Positions 40,530-52,303 of a stretch of 64,000 nucleotides of DNA are shown here, piece after piece. The notes beneath the pieces are model-generated. The model saw nothing but the letters and a program-made list of their open reading frames with translations, was not told the origin of the DNA and searched no databases. A program made the position numbers and the translations under genes. The stretch lies in contig NZ_CP036401.1 in NCBI RefSeq assembly GCF_004322755.1, forward strand, positions 4,960,001 through 5,024,000. The letters are read 5' to 3'. This stretch comes from Pseudoduganella albidiflava (GTDB lineage Bacteria > Pseudomonadota > Gammaproteobacteria > Burkholderiales > Burkholderiaceae_D). Within the stretch, counting starts at the first letter, position 1. Each line of letters starts with the position of its first letter.

Positions 40530-41335
40530 GGTGCGCTCCCCGGGTACGCCAGGCGGCCGGCGATGGACAGCTCGTCGCCCTGCCCCGTGTCGAGCCGTAC
40601 CACGCCCACCTGCCCCGCGCCGGCCGGCCTGGCCAGCCCGGCAGGCAGGGCGCCGCACAGTTGTACCTGGGCGGGTGTGTCGAGCCCCAGCAGCAGCGCT
40701 TCGCGCCCCATCATCTGCGTGAGCCAGTAATGGTCGGCGGCCGGCGGCACCTGCAGTGCGCGCACCGCGCGCAATTGCCTTCCCTCGATCGCGGCCACGG
40801 TCAGCAGATTGTCGTGCAGCTGGCCGAACCACGCGCCGGGCCGGATCGCGCGGCACCAGCGGTTCCACGCGGTGACGAAATGCGGCACCACCTGCACCAC
40901 GTGCAGCCGGTGCTCGAGCGCCACCGCATCGATCAGCGCGAGCAGCGTGCGCGGCACTGCGGCGGCGAAGAACGGTTCGGTGGAATGCCAGTCGGCCGTG
41001 ACCTGCCATGCCGCAGGCCCCTCGCCATACAGCGCATGGAAGCGCAGCGCGGCGGCGGCCTCGATATCCGGCAGGCGCGCGGCGCCCGGTGGCGGCGCAA
41101 CCTGCCACAGGCGGCACAGCTCGTCCGCCAGGACCACCGTCAGCGGCCAGCCAGCCACGTCCTGCCCGCCAAGCAGCGCACGCAGTGCGGCACCCAGTGC
41201 TTCGCCGCCGGGGCCCGCCACGGGCTGCTCAGCCAGCACCAGCACCTTGCCGGCGCGCCAGCGCGACGCCGCCAGCAGGCTGACCGCTCCCGTAGCGACG
41301 CCGAGGCGCACGACCTGTCCGAAAGCCCTACGCAT
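40526..41335 (-). CDS. PilM/GspL-cytoplasmic-like protein
   Basis: 269 residues, no membrane helix. Its place right after gspE and before the PilN-like gene, its length and the segments ALRALLGGQDVAGWPLTVVLAD and LPDIEAAAALRFHALYG fit an actin-fold PilM or the cytoplasmic part of GspL, but the ATP-binding motifs are not obvious. It overlaps the gspE stop by eight bases. Confidence 0.55.
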   Translation of the reverse strand: MRRAFGQVVRLGVATGAVSLLAASRWRAGKVLVLAEQPVAGPGGEALGAALRALLGGQDVAGWPLTVVLADELCRLWQVAPPPGAARLPDIEAAAALRFHALYGEGPAAWQVTADWHSTEPFFAAAVPRTLLALIDAVALEHRLHVVQVVPHFVTAWNRWCRAIRPGAWFGQLHDNLLTVAAIEGRQLRAVRALQVPPAADHYWLTQMMGREALLLGLDTPAQVQLCGALPAGLARPAGAGQVGVVRLDTGQGDELSIAGRLAYPGSAP

Positions 41336-43034
41336 GCAGGGTCACCCGCTTGATCTCGGCCAGCGTGGTGCCGCCCCGCTTGACGAGTTCCAGCGCTGCA
41401 TGGCGCAGGCTGCGCGTGCCGTTCGCGTAGGCGGCCTGCTTGACCTGGCGAATCGGCCGCTTCTCGACGATCAGCTCGCGGATCTCGTCGTTCAGGGTGA
41501 GGATCTCGGCGATCGAGCGGCGCCCCTTGTAGCCGGTGCCGCGGCAGTCGCCGCAGCCCTTGCCGGCCATGAAGCGGTAGTCGAACACGTCGGCGCGGGC
41601 CAGGCCCACGCTGGCCAGTTCGGCGTCGTCCGGCGTGTAGTCGGCCGCGCAGTGCGGGCAGTTGATGCGGACCAGCCGCTGCGCCCAGATGCCGTTCAGC
41701 GCGGACACGAACGCATACGGGTCGATGCCCATGTGGGTGAAGCGGCCGAACACGTCGAACACATTGTTGGCGTGCACCGTCGTCAACACCAGGTGGCCGG
41801 TCAGTGCCGACTGCACGGCGATTTCCGCCGTTTCGCGATCGCGGATCTCGCCGACCATGATCTTGTCCGGGTCGTGCCGCAGGATCGAGCGCAGGCCCTT
41901 GGCGAAGGTCAGGCCCTTTTTCTCGTTGACGGGAATCTGCAGGATGCCGGGCAGCTGGTATTCGACCGGGTCTTCGATCGTGATGATCTTCTCGCGGCCG
42001 TTGTGGATCTCGGTCAGTGCCGCATACAGCGTGGTGGTCTTGCCGGAACCGGTCGGCCCGGTAACGAGCAGCATGCCGTAGGCTTCCTGGGCCAGCGTGC
42101 GCAGCGTGGCCAGCGATGGCGCGTCGAAGCCCAGCGATTCCAGCGACAGCGAACCATACGATTCGATCATGGCGCGCTTGTCCAGCACGCGGATGACGGC
42201 ATCCTCGCCATGGATGCTGGGCATGATCGACACGCGCAGGTCGATCTCGCGCCCGTTCGATTCGACGCGGAAGCTGCCATCCTGCGGCACGCGGCGCTCG
42301 GCGATGTCGAGCTCGGCGAGCACCTTGAGCCGCGAGATGATCTGTTCGGCGACCTCGATGCCGCCGACCGCGGTGGCGTGATCGAGCACGCCGTCGACAC
42401 GGTACTTGACGGCCAGGCCGCCCGCCGTGCTTTCCAGGTGGATGTCGGACGCGCCGACCTTCAGCGCATCGTACAGCGTGGAATTGACCAGCCGCACGGC
42501 CGGACTGGCCGCCTCGGACACCGAGGCAAACGACAGCACGGCGGCCGTCCTGCCATCCCGGCGGCCGTTCTCGGTGCCCGGCAACAGCGAATCGGTGGCC
42601 CGCGCGCCCTCCTCCTGCTTCGACAGGTAGGCGGCGATGTCGGCTTGCAGCGCGAGGCGCATCTGCAGCGGCGCATGGGGCGTGGCACGTGCCTGTGCCG
42701 ACAGCCATGTCTGCAGGTCGAGGTCGAACGGATCGGCGATCACCCCGACCACCACGCCCTCATGGGTACGCAGCAGTACGCATTTCTTCGCCATCGCCTG
42801 CGACAGCGGCAGCAGGTCGAACGCCGGCGTGAACGCCAGCATCTCCACGGTTTCCAGCACGGCCAGCCCGAACGGCAGCGCCAGTGCGCGCACCACCAGG
42901 CGCGGCTCCATGCCGCTCAGGGTTTCCAGTTCCTCCACCAGCGTGCGTTTCGACGCAGCCTGGGCGGCGCGCGCGCGCGCCAGCAGCGCATGGTCGAGGG
43001 AAGCGATGGCGGTTTGCAGGGCCGGATCGTTCAC
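41328..43034 (-). CDS. gspE: Type II secretion ATPase GspE
   Basis: 568 residues. Walker A GPTGSGKTTTLY near residue 325, Asp box and Walker B IMVGEIRDRETA near 390, His box TGHLVLTTVHANN, and a C-terminal zinc site CPHC / CGDC near 457-494, typical of GspE/PilB. It powers pseudopilus assembly from the cytoplasmic face. The start is GTG, overlapping the gspF stop (GTGA). The N-terminal 150 residues hold a T2SSE_N-like domain. Confidence 0.95.
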   Translation of the reverse strand: MNDPALQTAIASLDHALLARARAAQAASKRTLVEELETLSGMEPRLVVRALALPFGLAVLETVEMLAFTPAFDLLPLSQAMAKKCVLLRTHEGVVVGVIADPFDLDLQTWLSAQARATPHAPLQMRLALQADIAAYLSKQEEGARATDSLLPGTENGRRDGRTAAVLSFASVSEAASPAVRLVNSTLYDALKVGASDIHLESTAGGLAVKYRVDGVLDHATAVGGIEVAEQIISRLKVLAELDIAERRVPQDGSFRVESNGREIDLRVSIMPSIHGEDAVIRVLDKRAMIESYGSLSLESLGFDAPSLATLRTLAQEAYGMLLVTGPTGSGKTTTLYAALTEIHNGREKIITIEDPVEYQLPGILQIPVNEKKGLTFAKGLRSILRHDPDKIMVGEIRDRETAEIAVQSALTGHLVLTTVHANNVFDVFGRFTHMGIDPYAFVSALNGIWAQRLVRINCPHCAADYTPDDAELASVGLARADVFDYRFMAGKGCGDCRGTGYKGRRSIAEILTLNDEIRELIVEKRPIRQVKQAAYANGTRSLRHAALELVKRGGTTLAEIKRVTLHA

Positions 43035-44215
43035 GACATTTCTCCGGCAAGGTCAAAGATGGGCATGTACAGCAGTACCACGATGGCGCCCACGATCAGG
43101 CCGATGCCGGCCATCAGCAACGGCTCGAAGGTGCGCGTGAAACGGTCGATCCAGCGGGTGATTTCGCCGTCGTAGAAAGCGGCCGACTGGGTCAGCATGG
43201 GGCCCAGGTCGCCGGTGCGTTCGCCCACCCGCAACATGCGCAGCGAAATCGGCGTGGTCAGTCCGTTGGCTTCGAATGCGGTCGAGAGCGGCAAGCCCGA
43301 CTCCACCGCGCCCTTCGCCAGTTGCAGGCCGCTCTTCACATTGGCCGACACCATGCCCTGCACTGTTTCAATGGCCTGCACGATCGTGATGCCTCCTTCG
43401 TTCAGCATGCCGAGTGTCAGGTACAGCCGCGACAGCTCATAGATCTTGACCCGCTCGCCGATGCCGGGCAGCTTGCCCAGCAGGCGCACCAGGCCGCCAT
43501 TCGCCATCAGCCGGCGCGCTATCGCGACGAGCGCGGCCACCAGGAGCACGAGGCCCGCCACCAGCGCGCCGGTATGCGCTCCGGCGAACTGGCCCCACGA
43601 CAGCATCACTTGGGAAAGCCACGGCAGGTTGCGGCCGGCGCCCTGGTAGACCTCGGCGAAGCGCGGCACCACGTAGCCGATCAGGAACATCGACACGCCG
43701 CCGCCCACCAGCAGCAGGATACACGGGTAGATGGCGGCGCTGACGATCTTCGCCCGGACGATATCGATGCGCTGCTGATAGTCGATGTAGCGCTCCAGGG
43801 AGCGCGGCAGGTCGCTGGTGCCTTCGGCGGCGCGCACGATGCCGACATACAGCGGCGGGAACAACTGGGGCTGCTCGGCCAGCACGGTGGAAAACCGCTG
43901 GCCTTCGCGCAGGCCGCCCAGCAGGCGTTCCAGCACGCCCCGCGTGGCGGGGCTGGCTTCCTTTTCCAGCAAGGCCTCGAGTGCCTCGACGATCCCCAGG
44001 CCCGCTCTCAACAGCGCCAGCAGCTCCTGGCTGAACAGCACCAGCGAGAGCGCTTTTGCCTGGCCGCGCCGCAGCGCGCCGCGCACCGGATGGATCGCGC
44101 TGACGAACAGGCCGCGCGCCTCGACCTGGCGCCGCGCGTCGGCCTCGTCGCGGCCATCGACCACGAGGTGGCCGATCACCATTTCCGGCGACAGGGTGCG
44201 GACGTCGAACTGCAT
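43031..44215 (-). CDS. gspF: Type II secretion inner-membrane platform protein GspF
   Basis: 394 residues with two T2SSF repeats (about 65-190 and 270-390) and three membrane helices, including SAAIYPCILLLVGGGVSMFLIGYVVP and GIGLIVGAIVVLLYMPIFDL. FSQELLALLRAGLGIVEALEALLEKE is the family signature. It follows gspG by 21 bases and overlaps gspE (GTGA). Confidence 0.94.
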   Translation of the reverse strand: MQFDVRTLSPEMVIGHLVVDGRDEADARRQVEARGLFVSAIHPVRGALRRGQAKALSLVLFSQELLALLRAGLGIVEALEALLEKEASPATRGVLERLLGGLREGQRFSTVLAEQPQLFPPLYVGIVRAAEGTSDLPRSLERYIDYQQRIDIVRAKIVSAAIYPCILLLVGGGVSMFLIGYVVPRFAEVYQGAGRNLPWLSQVMLSWGQFAGAHTGALVAGLVLLVAALVAIARRLMANGGLVRLLGKLPGIGERVKIYELSRLYLTLGMLNEGGITIVQAIETVQGMVSANVKSGLQLAKGAVESGLPLSTAFEANGLTTPISLRMLRVGERTGDLGPMLTQSAAFYDGEITRWIDRFTRTFEPLLMAGIGLIVGAIVVLLYMPIFDLAGEMS

Positions 44216-44236
44216 GGGATCGCTGCCGGGAACGGG

Positions 44237-44704
44237 TTATTGCGAAGTGATGTCGGCGTTGTCGGCAGTGCCGCCCGGTTGGCCGTCCTTGCCCAGGGAA
44301 GTGATTTCGTAGTCGCCGCGCGTGCCGGGTGCCTTGTACTGGTAAGGCTGGCCCCACGGATCGGGCGGCACGCCTTTCTTCAGGTACGGGCCGTTCCATT
44401 TCGCGCCCGCTGTGGCCGGCGCCGCGAGCAGCGCCGCCAGGCCTTCTTCCGTGGTCGGGTAACGGCCGACATCGAGCCGGTATGTGTCGAGGGACTTTTC
44501 AAATGCCTCGATCTGCGCCTTTGCCACCGTGACTTCCGACTTGCCCAGTTGCGAGAAATACTTGGGACCGACATAGGCCGCCAGCAGGCCGATGATGACG
44601 ATCACCACCAGCAGCTCGAGCAGCGTGAAACCGCGAGCATGCCGCTGACCAGACTGCTTTTTGCACTGCTTCCTGCACTGCGTTTTCGACATTGCTGCGC
44701 ACAT
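44237..44704 (-). CDS. gspG: Major pseudopilin GspG
   Basis: 155 residues from the ATG at 44704, which has a ribosome site (ggagg) nine bases before it. The prepilin site is HARG|FTLLELLVVIVIIGLLAAYVGP (Phe26, Glu30). Then come DTYRLDVGRYPTTEEGLAALL and the C-terminal calcium-site sequence YLKKGVPPDPWGQPYQYKAPG, both diagnostic of GspG. The leader is long (25 residues) and rich in Cys/Lys/Gln. First gene of the operon. Confidence 0.94.
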   Translation of the reverse strand: MCAAMSKTQCRKQCKKQSGQRHARGFTLLELLVVIVIIGLLAAYVGPKYFSQLGKSEVTVAKAQIEAFEKSLDTYRLDVGRYPTTEEGLAALLAAPATAGAKWNGPYLKKGVPPDPWGQPYQYKAPGTRGDYEITSLGKDGQPGGTADNADITSQ

Positions 44705-44790
44705 CCGAAACAACCTCCGATTGCCGAGTTGACGGTGAAGGCTACCACGTCATTTGCGGGTTAGACAATTTTTTATTCGCGACATGCAAA

Positions 44791-44816
44791 GCCGGAGCGG
44801 CGGGAGCCGCTCCGGC
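44791..44816. terminator. Perfect GC stem-loop upstream of gspG
   Basis: Perfect 11-bp stem gccggagcggc/gccgctccggc with a GGGA loop. It lies after the minus-strand acyltransferase gene (44890-45903) and before gspG. Only TTT follows on the minus strand, so it is an atypical terminator. Confidence 0.6.
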
Positions 44817-44889
44817 ATGGCCTGCCCCGCCCAGCGGGAGCATGAGATGGCGGGAAAAGACCGCTACCGCCACGCCTCGGCACGCCGTC

Positions 44890-45903
44890 TTAAAGGATGA
44901 AGCGGACCTTCCGGCTGAGGGGAATCAGTGCGGCCGTGATCGCGAGTGAAATCGCAAGGACCACGAAGGTCATCGCCGACATGCCCACGTCGATGTACGG
45001 CTGCAATGTGCGCAGCACGAAGATGTGGACCAGGAAAATGCCGCTGGAATACAGCGCGATGCGCTTGTTGCTGCTATACAGCTTCACGTTGCACGCAATC
45101 AGGAAGACGAGCGGGCAGATCAGGATCGCTGAAGCGAAATTGTCGTATCCGCCATCATTGCGGGGATTGGTGTAGTTCCAGTAAGACTCGAGCAGCAGCA
45201 GTACCAGGCCCGCGGCGGCGCCCCAGCACAGATACGGCATGGCGATCCGCTTGTGCAGCTGGTATCGATGGATGGCGAAGCCGACGTAGAAAAACGGGAA
45301 GGCAAGGAAGAGGAAATTGCGGTGCGTCCAGTTGGTATTGCTGACCCGGTCGAGCAAGGGGTGGGCAAAGAGATGGTAGTTCCCCGCATACTGGATCGCC
45401 ACGCCGCCGCAGTACAGCAGCGCCGCGACGATCATGACGGTTCGTGGTGGCCGGTGCTGCAAGATGAGCATCAGCAGGGCGGCACCGATCATGCCGCACA
45501 GGTACCAGAGATGGAAATAGCCGAAGACGAGGGTGTGCACAGCCTTGGCCAGGCCCGACAGGCCCGGGCTGAGCGCGGGAATCCACAGCAGGCCGTAGAC
45601 CGCCGTCCAGAACAGGTAAAGGCCGAGTGCACGGCCGAACCAGCGGCGCGCTTCGTTACGCTGCAAGACCGGATAAAAATAAAAGCCGTTGATGATCAGG
45701 AATACCGGCACGGCGATACGGAACAAGCCATTGCTCGTCAGGTACCCCAGCGTGGGACTGAAGTCCTGCAGCAATCCCACGTGCAGACCGACCACCATGA
45801 ACGCTAGTGCCAGTTTCAGGACGTCGATCGACACGTTTCGCTGCAGCATCACGGGCTCATCGACTGCTGCGCCACTGACGCGCGATGGAGAAGAAGTTAT
45901 CAT
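44890..45903 (-). CDS. Acyltransferase-3 family membrane protein
   Basis: 337 residues with about ten membrane helices. The N-terminal block RNVSIDVLKLALAFMVVGLHVGLL contains the family His. Acyltransferase-3 proteins O-acylate surface polysaccharides or lipids. Met19 (MLQRNVSIDVLK) is an equally good start. It is not in an operon: a stem-loop follows and a long non-coding region precedes. Confidence 0.85.
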   Translation of the reverse strand: MITSSPSRVSGAAVDEPVMLQRNVSIDVLKLALAFMVVGLHVGLLQDFSPTLGYLTSNGLFRIAVPVFLIINGFYFYPVLQRNEARRWFGRALGLYLFWTAVYGLLWIPALSPGLSGLAKAVHTLVFGYFHLWYLCGMIGAALLMLILQHRPPRTVMIVAALLYCGGVAIQYAGNYHLFAHPLLDRVSNTNWTHRNFLFLAFPFFYVGFAIHRYQLHKRIAMPYLCWGAAAGLVLLLLESYWNYTNPRNDGGYDNFASAILICPLVFLIACNVKLYSSNKRIALYSSGIFLVHIFVLRTLQPYIDVGMSAMTFVVLAISLAITAALIPLSRKVRFIL

Positions 45904-46694
45904 TCTATTATGATATTTTCTATGCCATACCTTGTAAAGTATTTTTTGGCCGTGCTACGCCGAGGGATTGCAAGGATTGCCCCTGCAGGACGCCGGCTTG
46001 CCGACCGGCTTCCTGCCTGACCAGGCTCGCGGCCCACGGGAGCAACCGCTGGTACCTGCCCCGGCGTCATCCACGATGTGTCGCCGGTGTACCTGGCGCG
46101 CCACATGACCTGTTGCCGCAGGAGAATGCATGCACGGGTTTCGGCAACCCGGCTATACAATTCGATTGGCTCATCGATCGCAGGCGCGGCGATCGGCAAC
46201 ACCCGCCCGCCCCCTGGAAGCTTGCGGAATCGTTGTCGCGTGCCGACAATCGGCACCTTCGCAGCGCGCGAGCACCCGGATGCCGGCCGATCGCGCTATA
46301 CAGACTGTTGACTATAAGATTATAATAACGACAATAGCCGTGGCGGCGTTTCCCGCCGACACCACGGCACGCCGATTGTCGCTACGCGGAAGCGGCCCGG
46401 TGACAATGGCGATTCCGCCAGGGTTCCAGCGCGATTTTGCTCGTGAATTTGCTCGTGAATTTGCTCGTGAATTTGCTCGTGAATTTGCTCGTGATCTGCT
46501 CGTTGGCGCAGCCGCCAGCGCACCGGAATGCGAAAGCGAACGGCTGAAGAAAGCGAACGGCTGAAAGCTGTGCTGGCAGTCGTCAGCCTCTCCAATACTG
46601 GTGTTCGAGCGTTCCAGGCGTGATTTTTCAAAAACCATGGGCCAGCGGCTCGCACGGACCGGCGGCCGCGCGTAATCCCAAGCAAGAGTGAGTA
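45904..46694. other. Long non-coding spacer between divergent acyltransferase genes
   Basis: 791 bases with no supportable gene. AT-rich promoter-like patches stand at 45897-45935 and 46305-46335, and a 12-bp tandem array at 46439-46492. Several short frames pass through but none has family sequence, codon use or a ribosome site that convinces. Confidence 0.5.
46439..46492. repeat. 12-bp tandem array upstream of an acyltransferase
   Basis: Four identical 12-bp units (gctcgtgaattt) from 46439 to 46486 plus a partial fifth. Being a multiple of three, one frame reads as an ARE-F repeat. Confidence 0.93.
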
Positions 46695-47987
46695 ATGAAT
46701 ATGGCAAAACCGGAACCTGGTGCGGATGGCGCTGGACATGTGGCTCCGCCGGCAAAGGACAAGGGCTTCTGGGCGCTGAACTGGCTTCGCTTCCTGCTGG
46801 CGATGTACCTGGTCCTGTTCCATACCTTGCGGTTCAACTATGCGCCGGTGGCCGACAACTGGCTGGCGGCCAGCCTGGGCCTGGGCAATATGGCCACCAG
46901 CGTATTCTTCGTCCTGTCCGGCTTCCTGCTGACGCATGCCTACGTGGTCAAGAAAAACGGCCGTGACATCAACAAGCGCAACTTCCTCATTGCGCGGTTT
47001 TCCACGCTTTATCCCTTGCACCTCGCCTGCCTGGTGCTTGCCATCGTCGCCGTGGGAGGCAAGCTCTTTGCATATGGCGGCATTCCGGTCTATGTCGACA
47101 ACTCCGCCACGGCGACGAGGTTCCTGGAACAGTGGGAAGTGGGCGTGGCACTGCTCATGAGCATTACCCTGACGAATGCCTGGAATCCCCTTTACCTGGT
47201 GTTCAACGGGCCATCGTGGTCCCTGTCGGCCCTGGGCTTCTATTACCTGCTGTTCCCGGCCGTCGCGCTGCGCATTTATCGGATGAAGTCGCTCAAGACG
47301 GCGCTGGTGGTGCTGGCGGTACTGTTCCTGCTGCCTGGCCTGTTTGCCGACCTGATGCATCGCTCGGACGCGCTGACAACCGGCGTGCTGCACAGGAATC
47401 CCATCGTCCGGCTGCCATTGTTCATTGCCGGCATCGTCCTGTGCGTGATGTTCACGCGCAAGACGCCGGGATCTTCCCCCGCGCAAACGTTCATGCTGGG
47501 TTCGCTCGTCGTGGCGACCACCGTGCTCGCCACGGTCTTGCGCTACCACGACAGCCGCCTGCACATCATCGAGAACGGGCTGTACTTGCCGGCCAGCGTT
47601 GCGATCATCTGGCTGTGCGCGGACATGAAGCCCACCCTGCACGACAAGGTGCGCTACTGGGGTGACCGCCTGGGTGCCGTGTCGCTGCCCGTATTCCTGC
47701 TGCACCTGCCGCTGTTCTCCGTCTTCCGCAAGATCGAGCAGGTCATCCTGGTATGGCCATCGTCGAACGGCAGCCTGAGTACGGCGCTTGCCACGGCAAG
47801 CCACGTCAAGCAGTCCCTGTTCTTCTATCCGGTCTATCTGATCCTGCTGGTGACGGCTTGCGTCCTGGTCCAGGAACACTTCGTGACGCGCGTGCAGAAG
47901 GCGATCCGCAACCGCTTCTCCGACCGGAGCGACGCGAAGGCGCAGGCAGCAACCGCAACGCGCGAACCGACTACCGGCACTTACTGA
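46695..47987 (+). CDS. Acyltransferase-3 family membrane protein
   Basis: 430 residues. NWLRFLLAMYLVLFHTLRF holds the family Arg and His; ATSVFFVLSGFLLTHAY and FNGPSWSLSALGFYYLLFP are classic acyltransferase-3/OafA blocks. About ten membrane helices and a disordered C-terminal 35 residues. Likely O-acetylation of a surface polysaccharide (inference). It is a different subfamily from the divergent acyltransferase gene at 44.9-45.9 kb. Confidence 0.9.
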   Translation: MNMAKPEPGADGAGHVAPPAKDKGFWALNWLRFLLAMYLVLFHTLRFNYAPVADNWLAASLGLGNMATSVFFVLSGFLLTHAYVVKKNGRDINKRNFLIARFSTLYPLHLACLVLAIVAVGGKLFAYGGIPVYVDNSATATRFLEQWEVGVALLMSITLTNAWNPLYLVFNGPSWSLSALGFYYLLFPAVALRIYRMKSLKTALVVLAVLFLLPGLFADLMHRSDALTTGVLHRNPIVRLPLFIAGIVLCVMFTRKTPGSSPAQTFMLGSLVVATTVLATVLRYHDSRLHIIENGLYLPASVAIIWLCADMKPTLHDKVRYWGDRLGAVSLPVFLLHLPLFSVFRKIEQVILVWPSSNGSLSTALATASHVKQSLFFYPVYLILLVTACVLVQEHFVTRVQKAIRNRFSDRSDAKAQAATATREPTTGTY

Positions 47988-48223
47988 CCTCTCGCCAGCG
48001 CAAGGCCGGCGCTGTTACTCGGCGCCGGCGCCCTTCGCCCGGCAACCCGGCGTATCGCCGCTTCCGACGTTGCTGCTACGTGCCCGGCAAACATTCGCCG
48101 CTTCCTCTCCCGCCAGTCGGTGACGACGCTGGAGCCTTTCCCATGTGGCGGATACCGTTCAGTCCGACACAATCGCCTGCCCGGCGGCGCTGCCAACCCT
48201 GCCTGTCCAGCGCCCAAAAAAAA

Positions 48224-48251
48224 CCAGCCGCGCTCCGGGGAGCGCGGCTGG
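48224..48251 (-). terminator. Terminator of the nuclease/PEP-CTERM operon
   Basis: Stem ccagccgcgct/agcgcggctgg followed on the minus strand by a run of eight Ts, 17 bases after the PEP-CTERM stop. Confidence 0.92.
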
Positions 48252-48268
48252 CGGTTGATGCGCGCAGG

Positions 48269-48904
48269 TCAGGCGCGGCGGCGGGCGGCGCCGGCGACCA
48301 GCATGGCGCCGATGCCCAGCATCAGCCACGATGACGGTTCCGGCACCGGCGAGATCGCGGCGGCGTCCGAGTAGCTGGCCGAAGCGAACGACCCGCTGCC
48401 GCCCACCGTGGTGGCGGGAGCCCACGTGATGTCGGCCAGCCTGCCATCGGCGGCGGACGAACTGCCCAGGGCCGTGGTGACGCCGGCATCGTAGGCCCAG
48501 ATCGCGAAGGTGGAACCGTAGGCACCGCCCGACAGGTCGACGTTATCGCCGCTGAACGTGACGTTGAAGCTCAGCACTTGACCGTAGTCGACGGCCCGGA
48601 ACAGGCTGTTGAGGCTGTCGCCATTGCCGATCACGTAGCCGGTGGCCTGCGAACCCGTCACCTGGCCGATGGTTTCCACCACCGCGCCTTCGTCGAAGCC
48701 CTGGAAGCCGCTCAGCGTGACGGTGGTGGCCGGCGATATGCCCGGGTTGGCCGGGTTGTACTGGAAGTCGAGCCAGCCGGTATCGCCGAACATCGAGGTA
48801 TCGATGCTGACGGCCAGCGTGGTGTCGGCCAGCGCGGCGCTGCTGCCGAAGGCCAGCGCCAGCGCGGCAATGGCGGTACGCAGTGTGAGTTTGTTCGCGT
48901 GCAT
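48269..48904 (-). CDS. PEP-CTERM sorting-domain protein (NF038129-like)
   Basis: 211 residues. Signal peptide to ALAD; a beta-sandwich domain starting TTLAVSIDTSMFGDTGWLDFQYNP, a pattern I associate with the NF038129 PEP-CTERM family. The tail is SPVPEPSSWLMLGIG, helix, AARRRA. It follows the nuclease gene by 15 bases with a ribosome site (aaggaa), so the two are co-transcribed. Confidence 0.87.
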   Translation of the reverse strand: MHANKLTLRTAIAALALAFGSSAALADTTLAVSIDTSMFGDTGWLDFQYNPANPGISPATTVTLSGFQGFDEGAVVETIGQVTGSQATGYVIGNGDSLNSLFRAVDYGQVLSFNVTFSGDNVDLSGGAYGSTFAIWAYDAGVTTALGSSSAADGRLADITWAPATTVGGSGSFASASYSDAAAISPVPEPSSWLMLGIGAMLVAGAARRRA

Positions 48905-48919
48905 GTTCTTTTCCTTGAC

Positions 48920-51913
<2,994 letters not shown>

Positions 51914-52303
51914 GGTATCCCTGCAATCTTGAGAAAGTGAATCGAATATTGCCTAATGCATATTAGCTAAACGATATGACCCCTTAATGACAGTGCGGAC
52001 AGTGCGATGTCGTTGGAAACGGGAATGGCAGGGATAAGAATAAACTAATAACTAAAAGACATGGCTCTTAAATGATCGGCCGGCCATCGATTCGCACGCG
52101 GGAATGGCCAGGCGTGGCGGCGCCTGGCTGCGCGCGTGCCGACAACGATGACAGGAGGGAGGAGTTGGGCGGTGCCGGCGCACCACGCAGGTCGGCAATG
52201 CCGCCTGCTCCGGTACCGGGCCGCCGGCGCTGCAGGGCCACATGCCTGCCGCGCCATGCCGCGGCCGGGAAGCCGGCCGATCCGCCGATGGCGGCCCGTG
52301 GGG
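51914..52303. other. Intergenic region upstream of the nuclease operon
   Basis: 390 bases. The part to about 52070 is AT-rich and holds an imperfect inverted repeat ctaatgcatattag (51953-51966) with TAATAT-like -10 candidates for the nuclease gene. The rest is GC-rich, lies after the TIGR03790-type gene, and shows no gene or terminator. Confidence 0.4.

Noticed and set aside
45900..46256. A 118-codon minus-strand frame in the acyltransferase spacer
   Set aside because: No recognised domain, no ribosome site and Arg/Pro-rich composition typical of chance frames.
46130..46564. A plus-strand frame reading through the 12-bp array as an AREF-type peptide
   Set aside because: The repeat length is divisible by three, so a frame stays open by chance. 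No ribosome site and no recognisable sequence outside the repeat.
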